Part shown: one piece after another, positions 19,878 to 32,833 of the stretch
Layout: every line of letters starts with the position of its first letter
How positions within the stretch are numbered: the first letter of the stretch is position 1
Source of the DNA: Sphingomonas sanxanigenens DSM 19645 = NX02
GTDB taxonomy: Bacteria > Pseudomonadota > Alphaproteobacteria > Sphingomonadales > Sphingomonadaceae
Assembly: GCF_000512205.2 (NCBI RefSeq)
Contig: NZ_CP006644.1
Span: 3,156,520 to 3,220,519 of the forward strand
Length of the DNA stretch: 64,000 nt
Direction: 5' to 3'
Notes under the pieces: generated by a model
What the model was told of the DNA's origin: nothing
What the model saw: the letters and a program-made list of their open reading frames with translations, nothing else
Databases searched by the model: none
Position numbers and translations under genes: made by a program

Positions 19878-22800
19878 ATGCCGACCTACAATGGAACCAC
19901 CGGTCCGGACACGATCACCGGCGATCAGGCGGGGCCCGCCGAGGACACGATCAACGGCGGCAATGGCAATGACGTGCTCACGGGCGGTGAACTCGCCGAT
20001 ATCCTCAACGGCGGCGCCGGCACTGACACGCTGAGCGGCGGCAATGGCGACGATACGCTCAACGGCGGCGCGGGTGCCGACACGATCAATGGCGGCGATG
20101 GCGACGATGTGATCCTCTATAGCGCATCGGGTGACCCGGTCGCGGGTGAGCAGATCGTCGGCGGCGCCGGCTTCGATGTGATCCGCGGATCGACGGGAGC
20201 AACGCTGGACCTGTCGGTGGTCACGATCGCGGCGGACGTCGAAGGCCTTGATGTTTTCGGAACCGTCAGATTGACGGCACTGCAGCTCGATCGTTTCAGC
20301 TACATCTACTCATATGGATATGCGATAGAGATCGCGAGCGCCGGCATCATTTCGTTGAACGGCGCCACCCTGCTGAACAACGTCAACATCTATCTCTCGG
20401 CCAGCGGGAACACGCTCGATTTCACTGGTGCCGACGCAGACAATTACGCCGCCATCTACGGCGCAACCGGAAACGACAATGTCACGGGAACGGCCTTCGG
20501 CGACTATCTGTATGGCGATGCCGGTGACGACATTGTGAACGGCGCCGACGGGGCGGACACGATCGACGGGGGCACCGGCACCAACACGCTGTCCGGCGGT
20601 GCCGGCGACGACACGATCTATTCGGTTTCGGTTCTCGATACGATCGACGGCGGCGCGGGTACGGATACCCTCTACATCGATGCTTCGGCCATGACGAGCG
20701 GTGTCGTCAGCACGCTCGCGATCACGGGCGTCGAAACGCTCGGGTATCTGTATCTCACGCAGTACGACGACATCGTCTCGCTTGCGAACGTGTCGTTCAC
20801 GACCGGTGGAACCGTCTATCTGCTGGAAGGCAATGATCAGGCGACCGGCAGCATCGCTGGAGACATCATCTATGGCGGCGGCGGTGACGACCAACTGAGC
20901 GGTGGGGCTGGCGACGATGAATTGATCGGCGACAGCGGATCGGACACGCTCAGTGGTGGTGACGGCAATGACGTCCTTCGTTCCTACGCTGATGTCGATA
21001 GTTTCATGGATATCGACACGCTTGCCGGCGGCAGCGGCGACGATCGGCTGTTCGGCGGCTATGGCGACAACCTCGATGGCGGCGCAGGCGTCGATACGCT
21101 TTCGATCGAATACCGCTATGCGCCATCCGGGCTGATGCTCGACTTTTCCGTCCTCTTTACCGGCGGATCGATGCAGGTGGGCGGCGGCACGCTGCAGGGT
21201 TTCGAACGTTATGGCTATCTGACCGCCAGCGAATTCAACGACGTGATTTCGGTGGGCGACGCGTCGGAAGACAGCTCCGTTCTGTATCACGGTATCTGGG
21301 GCCATGGCGGCGACGATACGCTGAACGGCGGATCGGGCAACAACACCTTGCTGGGCGGCCTCGGCCGCGACATCCTGAACGGCGGTGCCGGCATCGACAC
21401 CGCCGCCTATTACGATCTCACCGCCGGTGTCGGCGTGAACGTCAACCTCAACAGCACCGCAGCACAAAACACGGTCGGCGGCGGCGTCGATACGCTGAGC
21501 AGCATCGAGAACCTGATCGGCACCGCCTGGAACGACACGCTGGTCGGCAACAGCGGTGACAATGTCATCGAGGGGCTGACCGGCGACGACGTGATGAACG
21601 GCGGCGCGGGCATCGACACGCTGAGCTACGAGCATACCAGCGCCTCGGTCAGTGTCAGTCTCGCGATCACCGGGGCACAGTATACGAGTGCGGGAAATCA
21701 AACGATCAGCGGTTTCGAGAACCTGACGGGATCGAACCTCGGCTGGGACACGCTCACCGGCAACAATACGGCCAATGTGATTGCGGGCCTTGCCGGTATC
21801 GACACCATTTATGGCGGCGGCGGAAACGACACGATCGATGGCGGCGCAGACGGCGACACGCTCTATGGCGAAGCCGGCGTGGACACCATCGATGGCGGCG
21901 ACGGCAATGACAGCATCGATGGCGGCGCAGGCATCGACATTCTGCGCGGCGGCGCGGGAGACGACATCATTTATGTCTATACTGTCGCCGACATCGTCGC
22001 CGGCGAACAATATGATGGCGGCACGGGCTTTGATACGCTCAGCCTTTACTTCCAGGCCGATGTCGATCTCTCTGCGACCGCTCTGACGGGCATCGAGTTT
22101 CTGCAACAGGTCAATTATTATCATAATGTCTCGCTCAGGTCAGAGCAGCTCAACGGTCTGAGCCAGCTCTACGGCGATTCCTTCACCCTGACCGATGGCG
22201 GATCGGTCGCGCTGAACGGCGCTTTCACGCAATCGGTTGGCGTCTTCCGCCTCTCAGCCGCCGGCAATGTCTTCGACATGACGGGGGTCACCGGGCAAAG
22301 CGGATACCGCATCGAGGGCGCCGGGGGCGCGGACGCGGTAACCGGGTCCGAGAATGACGAGCAGATGTTCGGCGGTGGCGGCAATGACCTGCTTTCGGGT
22401 GCTGCCGGCAATGACACGCTCAACGGCGAGGCCGGGATCGATACGCTCAATGGCGGCAACGGCAACGACACGCTCGACGGAGGCACGGGCGCGGACGTTC
22501 TGAGCGGCGGCGCGGGCGACGACTATATCTATGTCTATGACGTCGCGGACATCGCCGCGGGCGAACACTATGATGGCGGCGCCGACTACGACACGCTCAG
22601 CCTCTATTTCCAGGCCGACGCCGATCTTTCCGCCACCAGCCTTGCAGGGATCGAATTTCTTCAACAGGCATATTATGGCTACAATGTTTCACTGACGGCC
22701 GCGCAGCTCGACGGGCTGGGGCAGATCTACGTCCGCGGACTGACGCTGACCACCGGTGGATCCGTTTCACTCGACGACACCAATGTGAGCGCCGCGGAGT

Positions 22801-25800
22801 TCTTCTATCTTTCCGCCGCCGGCAACAATTTCGACCTCACCGGTGCCACGGGCCAGGCGGCATTCACCGTGCAAGGCGCTGGCGGCGCGGACACGGTGAC
22901 GGGTTCCATCGGCAATGACGGGCTGTACGGCGCCGGCGGCAACGACGTGCTGAATGGCACGGACGGCCTGGACAGCCTGTATGGCGAGGCCGGGATCGAC
23001 ACGCTTAACGGTGGCGAGGGCGACGACGCGCTCGATGGCGGCGCCGGTGCCGACATCTTGAACGGCGGCGCAGGCAACGATGTGATCTACGTCTATGACG
23101 CGGGCGACATCGCGGCCGGCGAACTCTATGACGGCGGCAGCGGCGAGGACCGGCTCGATCTCTACTTCCAGGCGGATGTCGATCTTTCCGCCACCAGCCT
23201 TACCGGCATCGAACTGCTCCAGCAGTCCTATTTCAGCTACACCATCTCGATGACCGCGGCGCAGCTCGACACGATCGGCGGCCTCTATGTCCGCTGGGTG
23301 GCGCTCACGACGGGTGGGTCGGTGACGCTGAACGACACCGATGTGTCGGCGAACGAAGCCTTCTATCTTGCGGCCGCCGGCAACAGTTTCGACCTGTCGG
23401 GCGTCACCGGGCAGAACGGCTTCACCGTCTATGGCGATGTCGGCAACGACACCGTCACCGGCTCGATCTACGGCGACAATCTGAACGGCGGTGCCGGCAG
23501 CGACACCATCAATGGCGGCGACGGCGGCGATGTGCTCGCCGGAGGGCTCGGGATCGACCATCTGAGCGGCGGCGGCGGCGACGATTTCCTCGATGTCGGC
23601 GATGTAGACGACATCGGCATCCCCGATATCGCGGGAGAGACCTACAGTGGCGGCACCGGCTTCGACACGTTGCGCTATCATACCTTGTACACGACGGTCG
23701 ACTTCTCCGGGACGACGATCGGAACCGACATCGAGCAGCTCGATACGAGTGGCTCGACGACCTATCTCACCGCAAGCCAGCTCGGCAATTTCACCCATCT
23801 GCAGAGTATCGGCGACATCTATGTCACCACGTCCGGCCTTATCAACCTGGCGGGCGTGACCTTCAATGGCAGCGTTGGCGTCATTCACCTCAACGACAGT
23901 GGCACTACGCTGATCCTGACCGGCGCGCTGAATGGCGGCGTGACGGTCCATGGCGGTATCGGCAGCGATCGGGTCGATGCGACGAGCGGTAGCGACCTTG
24001 TGCAAGGCAACGAGGGTAATGACACGCTGAGCGGCGCGGCCGGCATCGATTACCTCTATGGCGAAGCCGGCAACGACATCCTTCTGGGCGGCGTCGGCAA
24101 CGACACGATCGACGGCGGCGACGGCAGCGATACCGCGAGCTACGCCGAGGCGACCTCGGCGGTGAACGTCAACCTCAACACCAATGTCGCGGCGGGCGGC
24201 CACGGCTCCGACGCGCTGTACAGCATTGAGAACATCATCGGCGGCAGCGCGAACGACGTGCTGACCGGCAACGCCGAGAGCAATGTCCTCGAAGGCGGCG
24301 CCGGCAACGATACGATCAACGGCATGGGCGGCGCCGACGTCGCCAGCTACGCCGGCGCCGCGAGCGCGGTAACCGTCAGCCTGGCGGTCACCGGCCAGCA
24401 GAACACGCTTGGCGCCGGCCTCGATACGCTGACCAATATGGAAGGCCTCGCCGGCTCCGAATTCAACGATACGCTGACGGGCAACGCCGCAATCAATTCG
24501 CTGCTGGGCAATGGCGGCAACGACCTGATCAACGCGGGTGACGGTGCCGACGTGCTGGGCGGCGGCGACGGCAACGACACCCTCAACGGCGAAGGCGGCA
24601 ACGACGTCGTCAATGCCGGCGCCGGCAACGACATCGTCGATGGCGGCATCGGCAACGACACGCTCAACGGCGGGGACGGTAACGACGTTCTGGCCGGCGG
24701 CGCCGGCACCGACACGCTGAATGCCGAAGGCGGAGACGACAGCTTCGCGGTCAGCGGCACCGTCGATGCGGGCGACCGCTTCATCGGCGGCAGCGGCATC
24801 GACACGCTGCTGTCGCAGTCCGCGACGCACCTCGACCTGACCGGCGCGATCATCGACGCGGACGTCGAGCGGGTGGTCAATACCGGCGCGACCGTGCTGC
24901 TCACCGCAGCCCAACTCGCTGCGTTCAGCATCGTCGAGGCGGATACCGTGCGGCTTTCCGGCGGCGGCACCGCCGACTTGACCGGAGCGACGCTCGCCAT
25001 CACCGGTAGCATTGCCGGATCGGGCTTCGTGCTCAGCGACGCGGGCAACACGCTGATCCTGAATGGCGTGAGCGGTGGCTACCGCATCAACGGCGGCACC
25101 GGTGCCGATACGGTCACCGGCGCGCTGGGCGCCGATCAGATCGCGGGCGGCGCGGGCAACGACACGCTGAACGGCGATGCCGGCAACGATGTGATCGAAG
25201 GCGGCACCGGAGCGGACACCCTCAACGGCGGCGCCAATGACGACCTGCTGATCGGCGGCGACGGCAACGACGCACTGGATGGCGGCGACGGCATCGACAC
25301 CGTGAGCTATGCGACGGCGGCTGCCGGCGTATCGGCGAACCTCGCCACCGGCAGCGCCACGACCGGCGGCGAGACCGACACGCTCGCGAACATCGAGACG
25401 CTGATCGGATCCGCCTTCGCCGACACGCTGATCGGCAACGCGGGCGCCAACACGCTCTCCGGCGGCGCGGGCAATGACGTCATCGATGGTGGCGACGGCA
25501 ATGACCTGCTGGATGGCGGCACCGGCGACGATGTGCTGACCGGCGGATCGGGCAGCGACATCGCGATCATCGCGCTGATGTCCGCTGATGCGGTCATCGA
25601 GCCGCGTGCGGATGGATCGGTGGTCGTCTCCAGCCTGTCCAACCCGGGCTTCGGCACCAAGACGCTCACCCAGATCGAGTTCATCCGTTTCCTCGATGGC
25701 GACGTGCCTGTCGTCAACGACATGACGCCGATCGTCGGCACCTCAGGCGACGATCTGCTCGAGGGCAATGGCGGCCCGAACACGCTCAACGGCCTGGCCG

Positions 25801-28208
25801 GCAACGACCGGCTCAGTGGCCTGGCTGGCAACGACACGCTGGATGGTGGCGCCGGCAACGACATCCTCAACGGCGGCGACGGCATCGACACCGTTTCCTA
25901 TGCGACCGCGGCGGCGGCCGTGACGGTCAGCCTCGCGCTGAACGGCCCGCAGGCGACCGGCGGATCGGGCAGCGACACGCTGTCCAACATCGAGAACATC
26001 ACCGGTTCGGCCTTCGCCGACCGGCTGACCGGCAGCGCCGGCGCCAACACGCTGGCCGGCGGTGCGGGTGACGACCTGCTGGTGGGCGGCGCGGGCAATG
26101 ACGTGCTCGACGGTGGTACCGGCTTCGACACCGCCAGCTATGCGACGGCGACCGCCGCGGTGGTCGCCAGCCTGCTGACCGGCAGCGCCACCGGCGGCGC
26201 CGGCACCGACACGCTGGCCGGCATCGAGGCGCTGACCGGCAGCAATTATGGCGACACCTTCACCGGCGACGGCGGCAACAACCGGCTGAGCGGCGCCAAC
26301 GGCAATGACGTGCTGGAAGGCGGCGCCGGCGACGATACGCTCGACGGCGGCACCGGCATCGACACCGCCAGCTATGCGGGCGCCAGTGCCTTCGTAACGG
26401 TCACGCTCGGTACCACCATTGCCCAGAACACGGGCGGCGCCGGCACCGATACGCTGGTGCTGATCGAGAACCTCATCGGTTCTGCTTTCGCCGACGTGCT
26501 GACCGGCAATACCGGCGCCAACACCATCACCGGCGGCGATGGCGACGATCTGATCGATGGCGGCACCGGCCGGGTCGGCGACATCCTGTCGGGCGGCGCG
26601 GGCATCGACACGCTGAGCTATGCCAGCGCCACCGCGCGCATCACGGCGAACCTTTCGGTTACCACGGTACAGTCCACGGGTGCCGCGGGCAGCGACACCG
26701 TCTCGGGCTTCGAAAACCTCATCGGCTCCACCTATGACGATGTTCTGACCGGCGATGCCGCCGCGAACGTCCTGACCGGCGGCAATGGCAACGACGTGCT
26801 GCAGGGCGGGCTCGGCGACGATCGGATCGAAGGCGGCGCCGGATCCGACACGGCGAGCTTTGCCGCCGCGACGGCCGCGGTCACCGCAAGCCTCGTCACC
26901 AACAGCGCAACCGGCGGTGCCGGCACCGACGTGCTGGTGGCGATCGAAAACCTGACCGGCACGGCCTATAACGACGTGCTGACCGGCGACGGCAATGCCA
27001 ACACGCTGAGCGGCGGCCTGGGCAACGACCTGCTGATCGGCGGCCTCGGCAATGACATCCTCGACGGCGGATCCGGCACGGACACCGTGACCTATGCCGA
27101 CGCCGCCTCGGGGATCGCGCTGACATTGGTCGGCACCTCCGGCCAGAACACCGGCGGTGCCGGCACCGATGCGGTGCGCAACATCGAGAATGTGATCGGA
27201 TCGGCCTTCGCCGACACGCTGACCGGCAATGAGTATGGCAATGTGCTGACCGGTGGCGACGGCAACGACGTGCTGCAGGGCGGACTCGGCAACGACACGC
27301 TGCAGGGCGGCAACGGCATCGATACGGTGACCTATGCCGCGGCAAGCGGCGGCGTGCGCGTCAGCCTGGCGATCACGGTCGGCCAATCGACCCTGGCGGC
27401 CGGCGGCGACACCCTGTCGGGCTTCGAGAACCTCACCGGCAGCGCCTATGACGACCAGCTGACCGGGGACGCCGGCGCCAATGTGCTGACCGGCAACGCC
27501 GGCAATGACGTGCTGGCAGGCGGGCTCGGCGACGACACGCTGGTCGGCGGTGCGGGCAACGACACCGCCAGCTATGCCACCGCCACCAGCGCCGTGACGG
27601 TGAACCTGGCGCTGGCGACCGCGCAGAACAGCGGCGGCGCCGGCACCGACACGCTGTCCTCGATCGAGAATCTCACCGGATCGAACTTCGACGACATCCT
27701 CACCGGCTCGATCCAGATCAACATCATCGCCGCGGGCTCGGGCAACGATACCGTCGATGCCGGTTCGGGCAACGACACGGTCGACGGCGGCGCCGGCAAC
27801 GACGTGCTGCGCGGCGCTGCCGGCGACGATGTGCTGACGGGTGCGGCGGGCACCGATACGCTGACCGGCGGTGCCGGCGCCGACCTGCTCACCGGCGGCA
27901 CCCAGAACGACCGCTTCGTCTACCTCGCCGCGGGCGACAGCACGCTCACTGTGACCGACCGCATCCTCGACTTCGCGGCGGGCGACATCCTCGACGTGTC
28001 GGCGGTGGACGCGGCCAGCGCGGCGGGCGACCAGGCGTTCGGCCGGGTGGCGACGGTCACCAGCGGTGTCGCCCAATACACGCTGGCGTTCGACGCGGGC
28101 ACCAACACGAGCACCGCCAGCTTCTACGTCAATGGCGATGCCAACGCCGACATGGTGATCCTGTTCACGGGCGACGTGACGGCGTTGACGGCATCCTGGG
28201 TGCTGTAA
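19878..28208 (+). CDS. Giant RTX-repeat calcium-binding exoprotein (2776 residues)
   Basis: Almost the whole protein is built of GGxGxDxLxGG nonapeptide repeats, which bind calcium and fold as parallel beta-rolls outside the cell. There is no N-terminal signal peptide; the C-terminus ([22 protein letters not shown], ending ALTASWVL) matches the serralysin C-terminal module that carries a type I secretion signal. Two larger repeat types are interspersed: modules of about 186 residues (residues about 690-1235, with relatives near 80-215, 1235-1370 and 1620-1750), and at least 13 modules starting xxSYAxAxxxVxxxL and running to IENLxGSxxxDxLTGN. No catalytic domain is visible. It is probably an adhesin or surface-layer-like protein. 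No HlyB/HlyD/TolC genes are nearby, so secretion must use a distant system. Confidence 0.9.
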   Translation: MPTYNGTTGPDTITGDQAGPAEDTINGGNGNDVLTGGELADILNGGAGTDTLSGGNGDDTLNGGAGADTINGGDGDDVILYSASGDPVAGEQIVGGAGFDVIRGSTGATLDLSVVTIAADVEGLDVFGTVRLTALQLDRFSYIYSYGYAIEIASAGIISLNGATLLNNVNIYLSASGNTLDFTGADADNYAAIYGATGNDNVTGTAFGDYLYGDAGDDIVNGADGADTIDGGTGTNTLSGGAGDDTIYSVSVLDTIDGGAGTDTLYIDASAMTSGVVSTLAITGVETLGYLYLTQYDDIVSLANVSFTTGGTVYLLEGNDQATGSIAGDIIYGGGGDDQLSGGAGDDELIGDSGSDTLSGGDGNDVLRSYADVDSFMDIDTLAGGSGDDRLFGGYGDNLDGGAGVDTLSIEYRYAPSGLMLDFSVLFTGGSMQVGGGTLQGFERYGYLTASEFNDVISVGDASEDSSVLYHGIWGHGGDDTLNGGSGNNTLLGGLGRDILNGGAGIDTAAYYDLTAGVGVNVNLNSTAAQNTVGGGVDTLSSIENLIGTAWNDTLVGNSGDNVIEGLTGDDVMNGGAGIDTLSYEHTSASVSVSLAITGAQYTSAGNQTISGFENLTGSNLGWDTLTGNNTANVIAGLAGIDTIYGGGGNDTIDGGADGDTLYGEAGVDTIDGGDGNDSIDGGAGIDILRGGAGDDIIYVYTVADIVAGEQYDGGTGFDTLSLYFQADVDLSATALTGIEFLQQVNYYHNVSLRSEQLNGLSQLYGDSFTLTDGGSVALNGAFTQSVGVFRLSAAGNVFDMTGVTGQSGYRIEGAGGADAVTGSENDEQMFGGGGNDLLSGAAGNDTLNGEAGIDTLNGGNGNDTLDGGTGADVLSGGAGDDYIYVYDVADIAAGEHYDGGADYDTLSLYFQADADLSATSLAGIEFLQQAYYGYNVSLTAAQLDGLGQIYVRGLTLTTGGSVSLDDTNVSAAEFFYLSAAGNNFDLTGATGQAAFTVQGAGGADTVTGSIGNDGLYGAGGNDVLNGTDGLDSLYGEAGIDTLNGGEGDDALDGGAGADILNGGAGNDVIYVYDAGDIAAGELYDGGSGEDRLDLYFQADVDLSATSLTGIELLQQSYFSYTISMTAAQLDTIGGLYVRWVALTTGGSVTLNDTDVSANEAFYLAAAGNSFDLSGVTGQNGFTVYGDVGNDTVTGSIYGDNLNGGAGSDTINGGDGGDVLAGGLGIDHLSGGGGDDFLDVGDVDDIGIPDIAGETYSGGTGFDTLRYHTLYTTVDFSGTTIGTDIEQLDTSGSTTYLTASQLGNFTHLQSIGDIYVTTSGLINLAGVTFNGSVGVIHLNDSGTTLILTGALNGGVTVHGGIGSDRVDATSGSDLVQGNEGNDTLSGAAGIDYLYGEAGNDILLGGVGNDTIDGGDGSDTASYAEATSAVNVNLNTNVAAGGHGSDALYSIENIIGGSANDVLTGNAESNVLEGGAGNDTINGMGGADVASYAGAASAVTVSLAVTGQQNTLGAGLDTLTNMEGLAGSEFNDTLTGNAAINSLLGNGGNDLINAGDGADVLGGGDGNDTLNGEGGNDVVNAGAGNDIVDGGIGNDTLNGGDGNDVLAGGAGTDTLNAEGGDDSFAVSGTVDAGDRFIGGSGIDTLLSQSATHLDLTGAIIDADVERVVNTGATVLLTAAQLAAFSIVEADTVRLSGGGTADLTGATLAITGSIAGSGFVLSDAGNTLILNGVSGGYRINGGTGADTVTGALGADQIAGGAGNDTLNGDAGNDVIEGGTGADTLNGGANDDLLIGGDGNDALDGGDGIDTVSYATAAAGVSANLATGSATTGGETDTLANIETLIGSAFADTLIGNAGANTLSGGAGNDVIDGGDGNDLLDGGTGDDVLTGGSGSDIAIIALMSADAVIEPRADGSVVVSSLSNPGFGTKTLTQIEFIRFLDGDVPVVNDMTPIVGTSGDDLLEGNGGPNTLNGLAGNDRLSGLAGNDTLDGGAGNDILNGGDGIDTVSYATAAAAVTVSLALNGPQATGGSGSDTLSNIENITGSAFADRLTGSAGANTLAGGAGDDLLVGGAGNDVLDGGTGFDTASYATATAAVVASLLTGSATGGAGTDTLAGIEALTGSNYGDTFTGDGGNNRLSGANGNDVLEGGAGDDTLDGGTGIDTASYAGASAFVTVTLGTTIAQNTGGAGTDTLVLIENLIGSAFADVLTGNTGANTITGGDGDDLIDGGTGRVGDILSGGAGIDTLSYASATARITANLSVTTVQSTGAAGSDTVSGFENLIGSTYDDVLTGDAAANVLTGGNGNDVLQGGLGDDRIEGGAGSDTASFAAATAAVTASLVTNSATGGAGTDVLVAIENLTGTAYNDVLTGDGNANTLSGGLGNDLLIGGLGNDILDGGSGTDTVTYADAASGIALTLVGTSGQNTGGAGTDAVRNIENVIGSAFADTLTGNEYGNVLTGGDGNDVLQGGLGNDTLQGGNGIDTVTYAAASGGVRVSLAITVGQSTLAAGGDTLSGFENLTGSAYDDQLTGDAGANVLTGNAGNDVLAGGLGDDTLVGGAGNDTASYATATSAVTVNLALATAQNSGGAGTDTLSSIENLTGSNFDDILTGSIQINIIAAGSGNDTVDAGSGNDTVDGGAGNDVLRGAAGDDVLTGAAGTDTLTGGAGADLLTGGTQNDRFVYLAAGDSTLTVTDRILDFAAGDILDVSAVDAASAAGDQAFGRVATVTSGVAQYTLAFDAGTNTSTASFYVNGDANADMVILFTGDVTALTASWVL
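21953..23630 (+). repeat. Three tandem ~560-bp repeats inside the RTX gene
   Basis: Copies begin at about 21953, 22513 and 23071 (spacing 560 and 558 bases), each coding for xIYVYDxADIAAGExYDGG, [24 protein letters not shown], an AAQLDxL segment, a GGSVxLxxT segment, SAAGNxFDLTGxTGQ, then RTX nonapeptides. Conservation across the block at both DNA and protein level implies recent tandem duplication, and the array could vary in number between strains. Confidence 0.75.
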
Positions 28209-28213
28209 TCCAT

Positions 28214-28239
28214 CGGTCCCCGGCGAAAGCCGGGGACCG
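28214..28239. terminator. Strong hairpin after the RTX gene
   Basis: CGGTCCCCGGC, loop GAAA, GCCGGGGACCG: an 11-bp perfect stem with a stable GNRA-type loop, between the convergent RTX and hutD genes. No U-tract; it also resembles a dispersed palindromic repeat common in sphingomonads. Confidence 0.6.
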
Positions 28240-28252
28240 TCGGGTGGCGATA

Positions 28253-28819
28253 TCAGCCCGGCCAGATCCTGATGATATGCACTGCCGCGACAGCCGCGAT
28301 CAGGATCGCCTCTGGCCGCTCGACCAGCAACGCATCGAGCGGCGCCATCGCGTAGGCGGCACCCCCGGCGTCCACCGTCGTCTCGCCGGTCGCCAGCACC
28401 ACCAGCGCCGCGGCATCGCCTGCCGCGATCGCCGCCGGGAAATCGGTCACCCGATCCACCCTGCCCCGCCACGCGCCGCGGCGGACCATCAGGTTGAGAT
28501 CGCGCACCGCGCCGCCCACCGGCCGGCCATGCGCCGGCGCATCCCCCGCAAAGGAGAACGCGCCGGCCTCGGGGGTCAGCCGAACCGGTGCGTCTCCGGC
28601 GACGGCCAGTTCGAGATCCCCCTCGAGTACGGAAAGCGAGCGGTCGACATCAGCAAAGGCGGAGAAAGGCCCCGCCGCCGCCACGTCGGCGATGCTCAAC
28701 CGCCAGCCGAAATCTTCCATCCCCGCGTCGGGCGGAAAGAAGAGCAGATCGCTCGTCGTGCCCCCGCCATTCTTCCATGGCTTTGCAACGCGATCGGCGG
28801 CGGGGAGCAGCCGAACCAT
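28253..28819 (-). CDS. hutD: HutD family protein
   Basis: 188 residues, small bicupin of the HutD/Ves family. Typical start MVRLLPAADRVAKPWKNGGGTTSDLL, then WRLSIADVAAAGPFSAFADVDRSLSVLEGD, and LVVLATGETTVDAG near the C-terminus. HutD is not an enzyme of the pathway; in pseudomonads it is thought to limit hut operon activity, perhaps by binding formimino or urocanate intermediates. Last gene of the hutI-H-G-U-D operon; two bases separate the hutU stop from its start. Confidence 0.88.
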   Translation of the reverse strand: MVRLLPAADRVAKPWKNGGGTTSDLLFFPPDAGMEDFGWRLSIADVAAAGPFSAFADVDRSLSVLEGDLELAVAGDAPVRLTPEAGAFSFAGDAPAHGRPVGGAVRDLNLMVRRGAWRGRVDRVTDFPAAIAAGDAAALVVLATGETTVDAGGAAYAMAPLDALLVERPEAILIAAVAAVHIIRIWPG

Positions 28820-28821
28820 GC

Positions 28822-30489
28822 TCAGCCGAGGATGCCCGGCAGGTCGAGGCCCTTGTCGCGCGCGCAATCGATCGCGATGTCATAGCCCGCATCGGCGTGA
28901 CGCATCACGCCGGTCGCCGGGTCGTTCCACAAAACCCGCTCCAGCCGCTTCGCCGCGGCCTCTGTGCCATCGGCGACGATCACCATGCCGCTGTGCTGCG
29001 AATAGCCCATGCCGACGCCGCCGCCATGGTGCAGCGACACCCAGGTCGCGCCCGAGGCGGTGTTGAGCAGCGCGTTGAGCAGCGGCCAGTCCGACACCGC
29101 ATCGCTGCCGTCCTTCATCGCCTCGGTCTCGCGGTTGGGGCTGGCGACCGAACCGGAATCAAGATGGTCGCGGCCGATCACCACCGGCGCCGTGAGTTCG
29201 CCCTTCGCCACCATCTCGTTGAACGCCAGACCAAGCCGGTGACGGTCACCCAGACCGACCCAGCAGATCCGCGCCGGCAGCCCCTGAAAATGGATGCGCT
29301 CGCGCGCCATGTCGAGCCAGCGATGAAGATGCGCATCGTCCGGCAGCAATGCCTTCACCTTCTCGTCGGTGCGATAGATATCCTCGGGATCGCCCGACAG
29401 CGCCGCCCAGCGGAACGGCCCGACGCCGCGGCAGAACAAAGGCCGGATATAGGCGGGGACGAAACCCGGGAAGTCGAACGCGTTCGCGACGCCCTCATCC
29501 TTCGCGACCTGGCGGATATTGTTGCCATAGTCGACCGTGGGCACGCCCGCCGCCTGGAAATCGAGCATCGCCTGGACATGCACCGCCATCGAGGCCTTGG
29601 CCGCGGCAGCCACCGCCTGCGGCTCACGCTCGCGCCGCTCGACCCATTCGGCCACCGTCCAGCCCGCCGGCAGATAGCCGTTGACCGGATCATGCGCGGA
29701 GGTCTGGTCGGTCAGCAGGTCCGGCCGGATGCCGCGGCTGAACATCTCGGGCAGCAGTTCGGCGGCATTGCCGAGCAGGCCCACGGACACCGGCTTGCCG
29801 GCAAGCTTCGCCTCCTCGACGATTGCCAGCGCCTCGTCGATCGTCTCGGCCGCCTTGTCGAGATAGCCTGTCCGCAGCCGCATCTCGATGCGCGAGCGCT
29901 GGCATTCGATCGCGATGCACGATGCCCCCGCCATCACCGCCGCCAGCGGCTGCGCGCCGCCCATGCCGCCAAGGCCGGCGGTCAGCAGCCAGCGGCCGGT
30001 CAGGTCGCCGTCATAATGCTGGCGCCCCATCTCGACGAAGGTCTCATAGGTGCCCTGGACGATCCCCTGCGTGCCGATATAGATCCACGAGCCCGCGGTC
30101 ATCTGGCCGTACATCGCCAGCCCCTTGCGATCGAGCTCGTTGAAATGCTCCCAGCTCGCCCATCGCGGCACGAGGTTGGAATTGGCGATCAGCACGCGCG
30201 GCGCGTCGGCATGGGTGCGGAACACGCCCACCGGCTTGCCCGACTGGACGAGCAAGGTCTGGTCATCCTCCAGCCGGCGCAGCGTCTCGACGATGCGGTC
30301 ATAGCTTTCCCAGTCGCGCGCGGCGCGGCCGATGCCGCCATAAACGACGAGTTCCTCCGGCCGCTCGGCGACATCGGGGTGGAGATTGTTCATCAGCATC
30401 CGAAGCGGCGCCTCGGTCAGCCAGCTGCGCGCCGACAATTCGGTGCCGGTGGCCGGGCGGATGACGCGGCTGTTGTCGAGGCGAGTCAC
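28822..30489 (-). CDS. hutU: Urocanate hydratase HutU
   Basis: 555 residues, the standard urocanase length, with start [20 protein letters not shown] and family blocks [21 protein letters not shown], the NAD-binding [34 protein letters not shown], the ligand region [20 protein letters not shown], and [43 protein letters not shown] near the end. It converts urocanate to 4-imidazolone-5-propionate with a tightly held NAD, the second step of histidine breakdown, in the cytoplasm. Start codon overlaps the hutG stop by four bases. Confidence 0.97.
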   Translation of the reverse strand: MTRLDNSRVIRPATGTELSARSWLTEAPLRMLMNNLHPDVAERPEELVVYGGIGRAARDWESYDRIVETLRRLEDDQTLLVQSGKPVGVFRTHADAPRVLIANSNLVPRWASWEHFNELDRKGLAMYGQMTAGSWIYIGTQGIVQGTYETFVEMGRQHYDGDLTGRWLLTAGLGGMGGAQPLAAVMAGASCIAIECQRSRIEMRLRTGYLDKAAETIDEALAIVEEAKLAGKPVSVGLLGNAAELLPEMFSRGIRPDLLTDQTSAHDPVNGYLPAGWTVAEWVERREREPQAVAAAAKASMAVHVQAMLDFQAAGVPTVDYGNNIRQVAKDEGVANAFDFPGFVPAYIRPLFCRGVGPFRWAALSGDPEDIYRTDEKVKALLPDDAHLHRWLDMARERIHFQGLPARICWVGLGDRHRLGLAFNEMVAKGELTAPVVIGRDHLDSGSVASPNRETEAMKDGSDAVSDWPLLNALLNTASGATWVSLHHGGGVGMGYSQHSGMVIVADGTEAAAKRLERVLWNDPATGVMRHADAGYDIAIDCARDKGLDLPGILG

Positions 30490-31310
30490 AGGGATCCTTT
30501 CGTCGAACGGGCAAAATCGAGGCAGTTCCGGAGAATGTCGCGAAGGATCGCGGTAAGCGGCGCCGCCACCTCCGCATTCCAGGCGGTCGGCCAGTTCTGG
30601 AGCGTCGGCGCGTCCGGCTCGGCCATGTAGCCGCGGATCGCCAGCTCCATCTGGATGGCATGGACGCCGTCTCGCGGCTGGCCATAATGCCGCGTCGTCC
30701 AGCCGCCGCGGAAGCGGCCGTCGACGACATGGCTGTAGGGGCTTGCCGCGCAGGTCGCGGTCACCGCGTCGCGCAATGCCGGATCGCAGGTGGTGCCATC
30801 GTTGGTGCCGATATTGAACTGCGGCAGCTCGCCGTCGAACAGCCGCGGGACATGGCTGCGGATCGAATGCGCATCATAGAGGACGATCCTGCGGTGGGCG
30901 CCGCGCAGCCGCGCGATCTCGCCGGCCAGCACATCATGATAGGGCTGGAACCACAGCATCCGCCGCCGCCCGACCTCGATCTCGTCGGGCGCAGCGCCGG
31001 CATAGAGCGGCTCGCCATCGAACGTCGTCGTCGGGCAGAGTTCGGTGGTCGCCTGCCCCGGATAGAGCGACGCGCCGGACGGATCGCGATTGACGTCGAT
31101 TACACTGCGCGAGATGCGCGTGCGCACCGTCGTCGCGCCGAGCGTGCGCGCGAAGCCGTAGAGCCGGTCGATCCACCAGTCGGCATCGCGCCGCGCCAGC
31201 CAGGGCGAGACGAACTGGCCCTCGATCTCCGCCGGAACATCCGTGCCGGTATGCGGGAAGGATATCACCAGCGGCGCCTCCCCCCGATGCACCTCGACGA
31301 AGCCGGTCAT
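30486..31310 (-). CDS. hutG: N-formylglutamate deformylase HutG
   Basis: 274 residues of the N-formylglutamate amidohydrolase family: [100 protein letters not shown], and [24 protein letters not shown]. It releases formate and glutamate from N-formylglutamate, the last step of the five-step histidine route that also needs HutF; both genes are present. Overlaps hutU and hutH by four bases at each end. Confidence 0.96.
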   Translation of the reverse strand: MTGFVEVHRGEAPLVISFPHTGTDVPAEIEGQFVSPWLARRDADWWIDRLYGFARTLGATTVRTRISRSVIDVNRDPSGASLYPGQATTELCPTTTFDGEPLYAGAAPDEIEVGRRRMLWFQPYHDVLAGEIARLRGAHRRIVLYDAHSIRSHVPRLFDGELPQFNIGTNDGTTCDPALRDAVTATCAASPYSHVVDGRFRGGWTTRHYGQPRDGVHAIQMELAIRGYMAEPDAPTLQNWPTAWNAEVAAPLTAILRDILRNCLDFARSTKGSL

Positions 31311-32833
31311 ATCACCCCCGGCAGCGCGAGCCCCGCGGCTTCCGCGATCGCGCCGGTTCCGACGAGCAGGTTCGCCGCTTCCATGTCGGGATGGAAATGG
31401 CGATCGTCCACCAGCATCGGCACCTGCCCGCGCACCGTGGCGCGGACGGTTTCGAGCGCGCCGCTCGACGTCAGCGGCGCGTGGAAATCGACGCCCTGTG
31501 CGGCGGCGAGCAGTTCGATGCCCACCACCGCGCGCGCATTGCGCGCCATGCCGAGCAGCCGGCGCGCACCATGCGCCGCCATCGAGACATGATCTTCCTG
31601 ATTGGCGGAGGTCGGGATCGAATCGACGCTCGCCGGATAGGCGTTCTGCTTGTTCTCGGATACCAGCGCCGCGGCGGTCACCTGCGGGATCATGAAGCCC
31701 GAATTGAGCCCCGGCTTCGGCGTCAGGAAGGCCGGCAGCCCGGACAAGGCCGGATCGACCAGCATCGCGATCCGCCGCTCGGTGATCGAACCGATCTCGC
31801 AGATCGCGAGCGCGATCATGTCGGCGGCGAAGGCGGTCGGCTCTGCGTGGAAATTGCCGCCCGAGAGCGCTTCATCGGCCTCGGGGAAGATCAGCGGATT
31901 GTCCGAAACGCCGTTGGCCTCGGTGCCCAGCGTGGTCGCGGCCTGGCGCAGCACGTCGAGCGCGGCGCCCATCACCTGCGGCTGGCAGCGCAGGCAATAG
32001 GGATCCTGCACGCGCGCATCATTCTCCAGATGCGAGGCGCGGATCGCCGAGCCCGCCATCAGGGTGCGCAGCGCGTCGGCGACCTCGATCTGGCCGCGAT
32101 GGCGGCGCAGCGCATGGATGCGCGGATCGAACGGCGTGTCCGATCCCCTCGCCGCCTCGGTCGACAGCGCGCCGGTGACGAGCGCCGACTGGAACAGCAA
32201 CTCCGCCTCGAACAGCCCGGCCAGCGCGTTCGCGGTGGAGAATTGCGTGCCGTTGAGCAGCGCCAGCCCTTCCTTGGGACCAAGCTCCAGCGGCGCGAGG
32301 CCGGCGGCGGCCAGTGCCTCGACCGCGGGCAGCCGGCCGGCGGCGGTGTGGATCCAGCCGGTGCCGATCATCGCCGCCGCCATGTGCGACAGCGGCGCGA
32401 GATCGCCCGACGCGCCGACCGAGCCCTGCGACGGGATCTCGGGGGTCAGGCCCTGCACCAGCATCGCCTCCAGCAGCGCCACCGTCTCCGGCCGCACGCC
32501 CGAGGCGCCCTGCCCAAGGCTCGCCAGCTTGAGCGCCATCATCAGCCGCACGACCGACACCGGCGAGGCATCGCCGGTGCCCGCGGCATGGCTGAGCACG
32601 ATGTTGCGCTGGAGCGTCGCCAGATCCTCGTCGCCGATGCGGACGCTGGCCAGTTTTCCGAAACCGGTGTTGATGCCGTAGACCGGCTTGCCCTTGGCGA
32701 GGATGCGGCCAACCGCCGCCGCGCTCTCCGCGATGCGCGGCGCGCAGGCGCGATCGAGCGACGCCGGCGCGCCGCGATAGATGGCGCGCCAGTCGGCGAG
32801 CGCCACGTTGCCGGGATCGAGGATGATCGTCAC
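31307..32833 (-). CDS. hutH: Histidine ammonia-lyase HutH
   Basis: 508 residues starting from GTG at 32833, whose GTGA overlaps the hutI stop. The MIO-forming triad Ala141-Ser142-Gly143 is in [14 protein letters not shown], and other family blocks are [47 protein letters not shown] and [25 protein letters not shown]-like [17 protein letters not shown]. It removes ammonia from L-histidine to give urocanate, which is also the expected HutC inducer. First committed step of the pathway. Confidence 0.97.
   Translation of the reverse strand: MTIILDPGNVALADWRAIYRGAPASLDRACAPRIAESAAAVGRILAKGKPVYGINTGFGKLASVRIGDEDLATLQRNIVLSHAAGTGDASPVSVVRLMMALKLASLGQGASGVRPETVALLEAMLVQGLTPEIPSQGSVGASGDLAPLSHMAAAMIGTGWIHTAAGRLPAVEALAAAGLAPLELGPKEGLALLNGTQFSTANALAGLFEAELLFQSALVTGALSTEAARGSDTPFDPRIHALRRHRGQIEVADALRTLMAGSAIRASHLENDARVQDPYCLRCQPQVMGAALDVLRQAATTLGTEANGVSDNPLIFPEADEALSGGNFHAEPTAFAADMIALAICEIGSITERRIAMLVDPALSGLPAFLTPKPGLNSGFMIPQVTAAALVSENKQNAYPASVDSIPTSANQEDHVSMAAHGARRLLGMARNARAVVGIELLAAAQGVDFHAPLTSSGALETVRATVRGQVPMLVDDRHFHPDMEAANLLVGTGAIAEAAGLALPGVI

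Noticed and set aside
21953-27900. CRISPR-like or satellite repeat array
   Set aside because: Repeats keep the reading frame, vary at third codon positions and encode RTX nonapeptides; there are no unique spacers.
25743-28472. Antisense open frame of about 900 codons at the end of the RTX gene
   Set aside because: Created by the nonapeptide repeats; the sense frame has a continuous RTX protein with C-terminal secretion module.
28588-30630. Plus-strand open frame of about 680 codons over hutU
   Set aside because: Antisense shadow; hutU is complete and in its operon.
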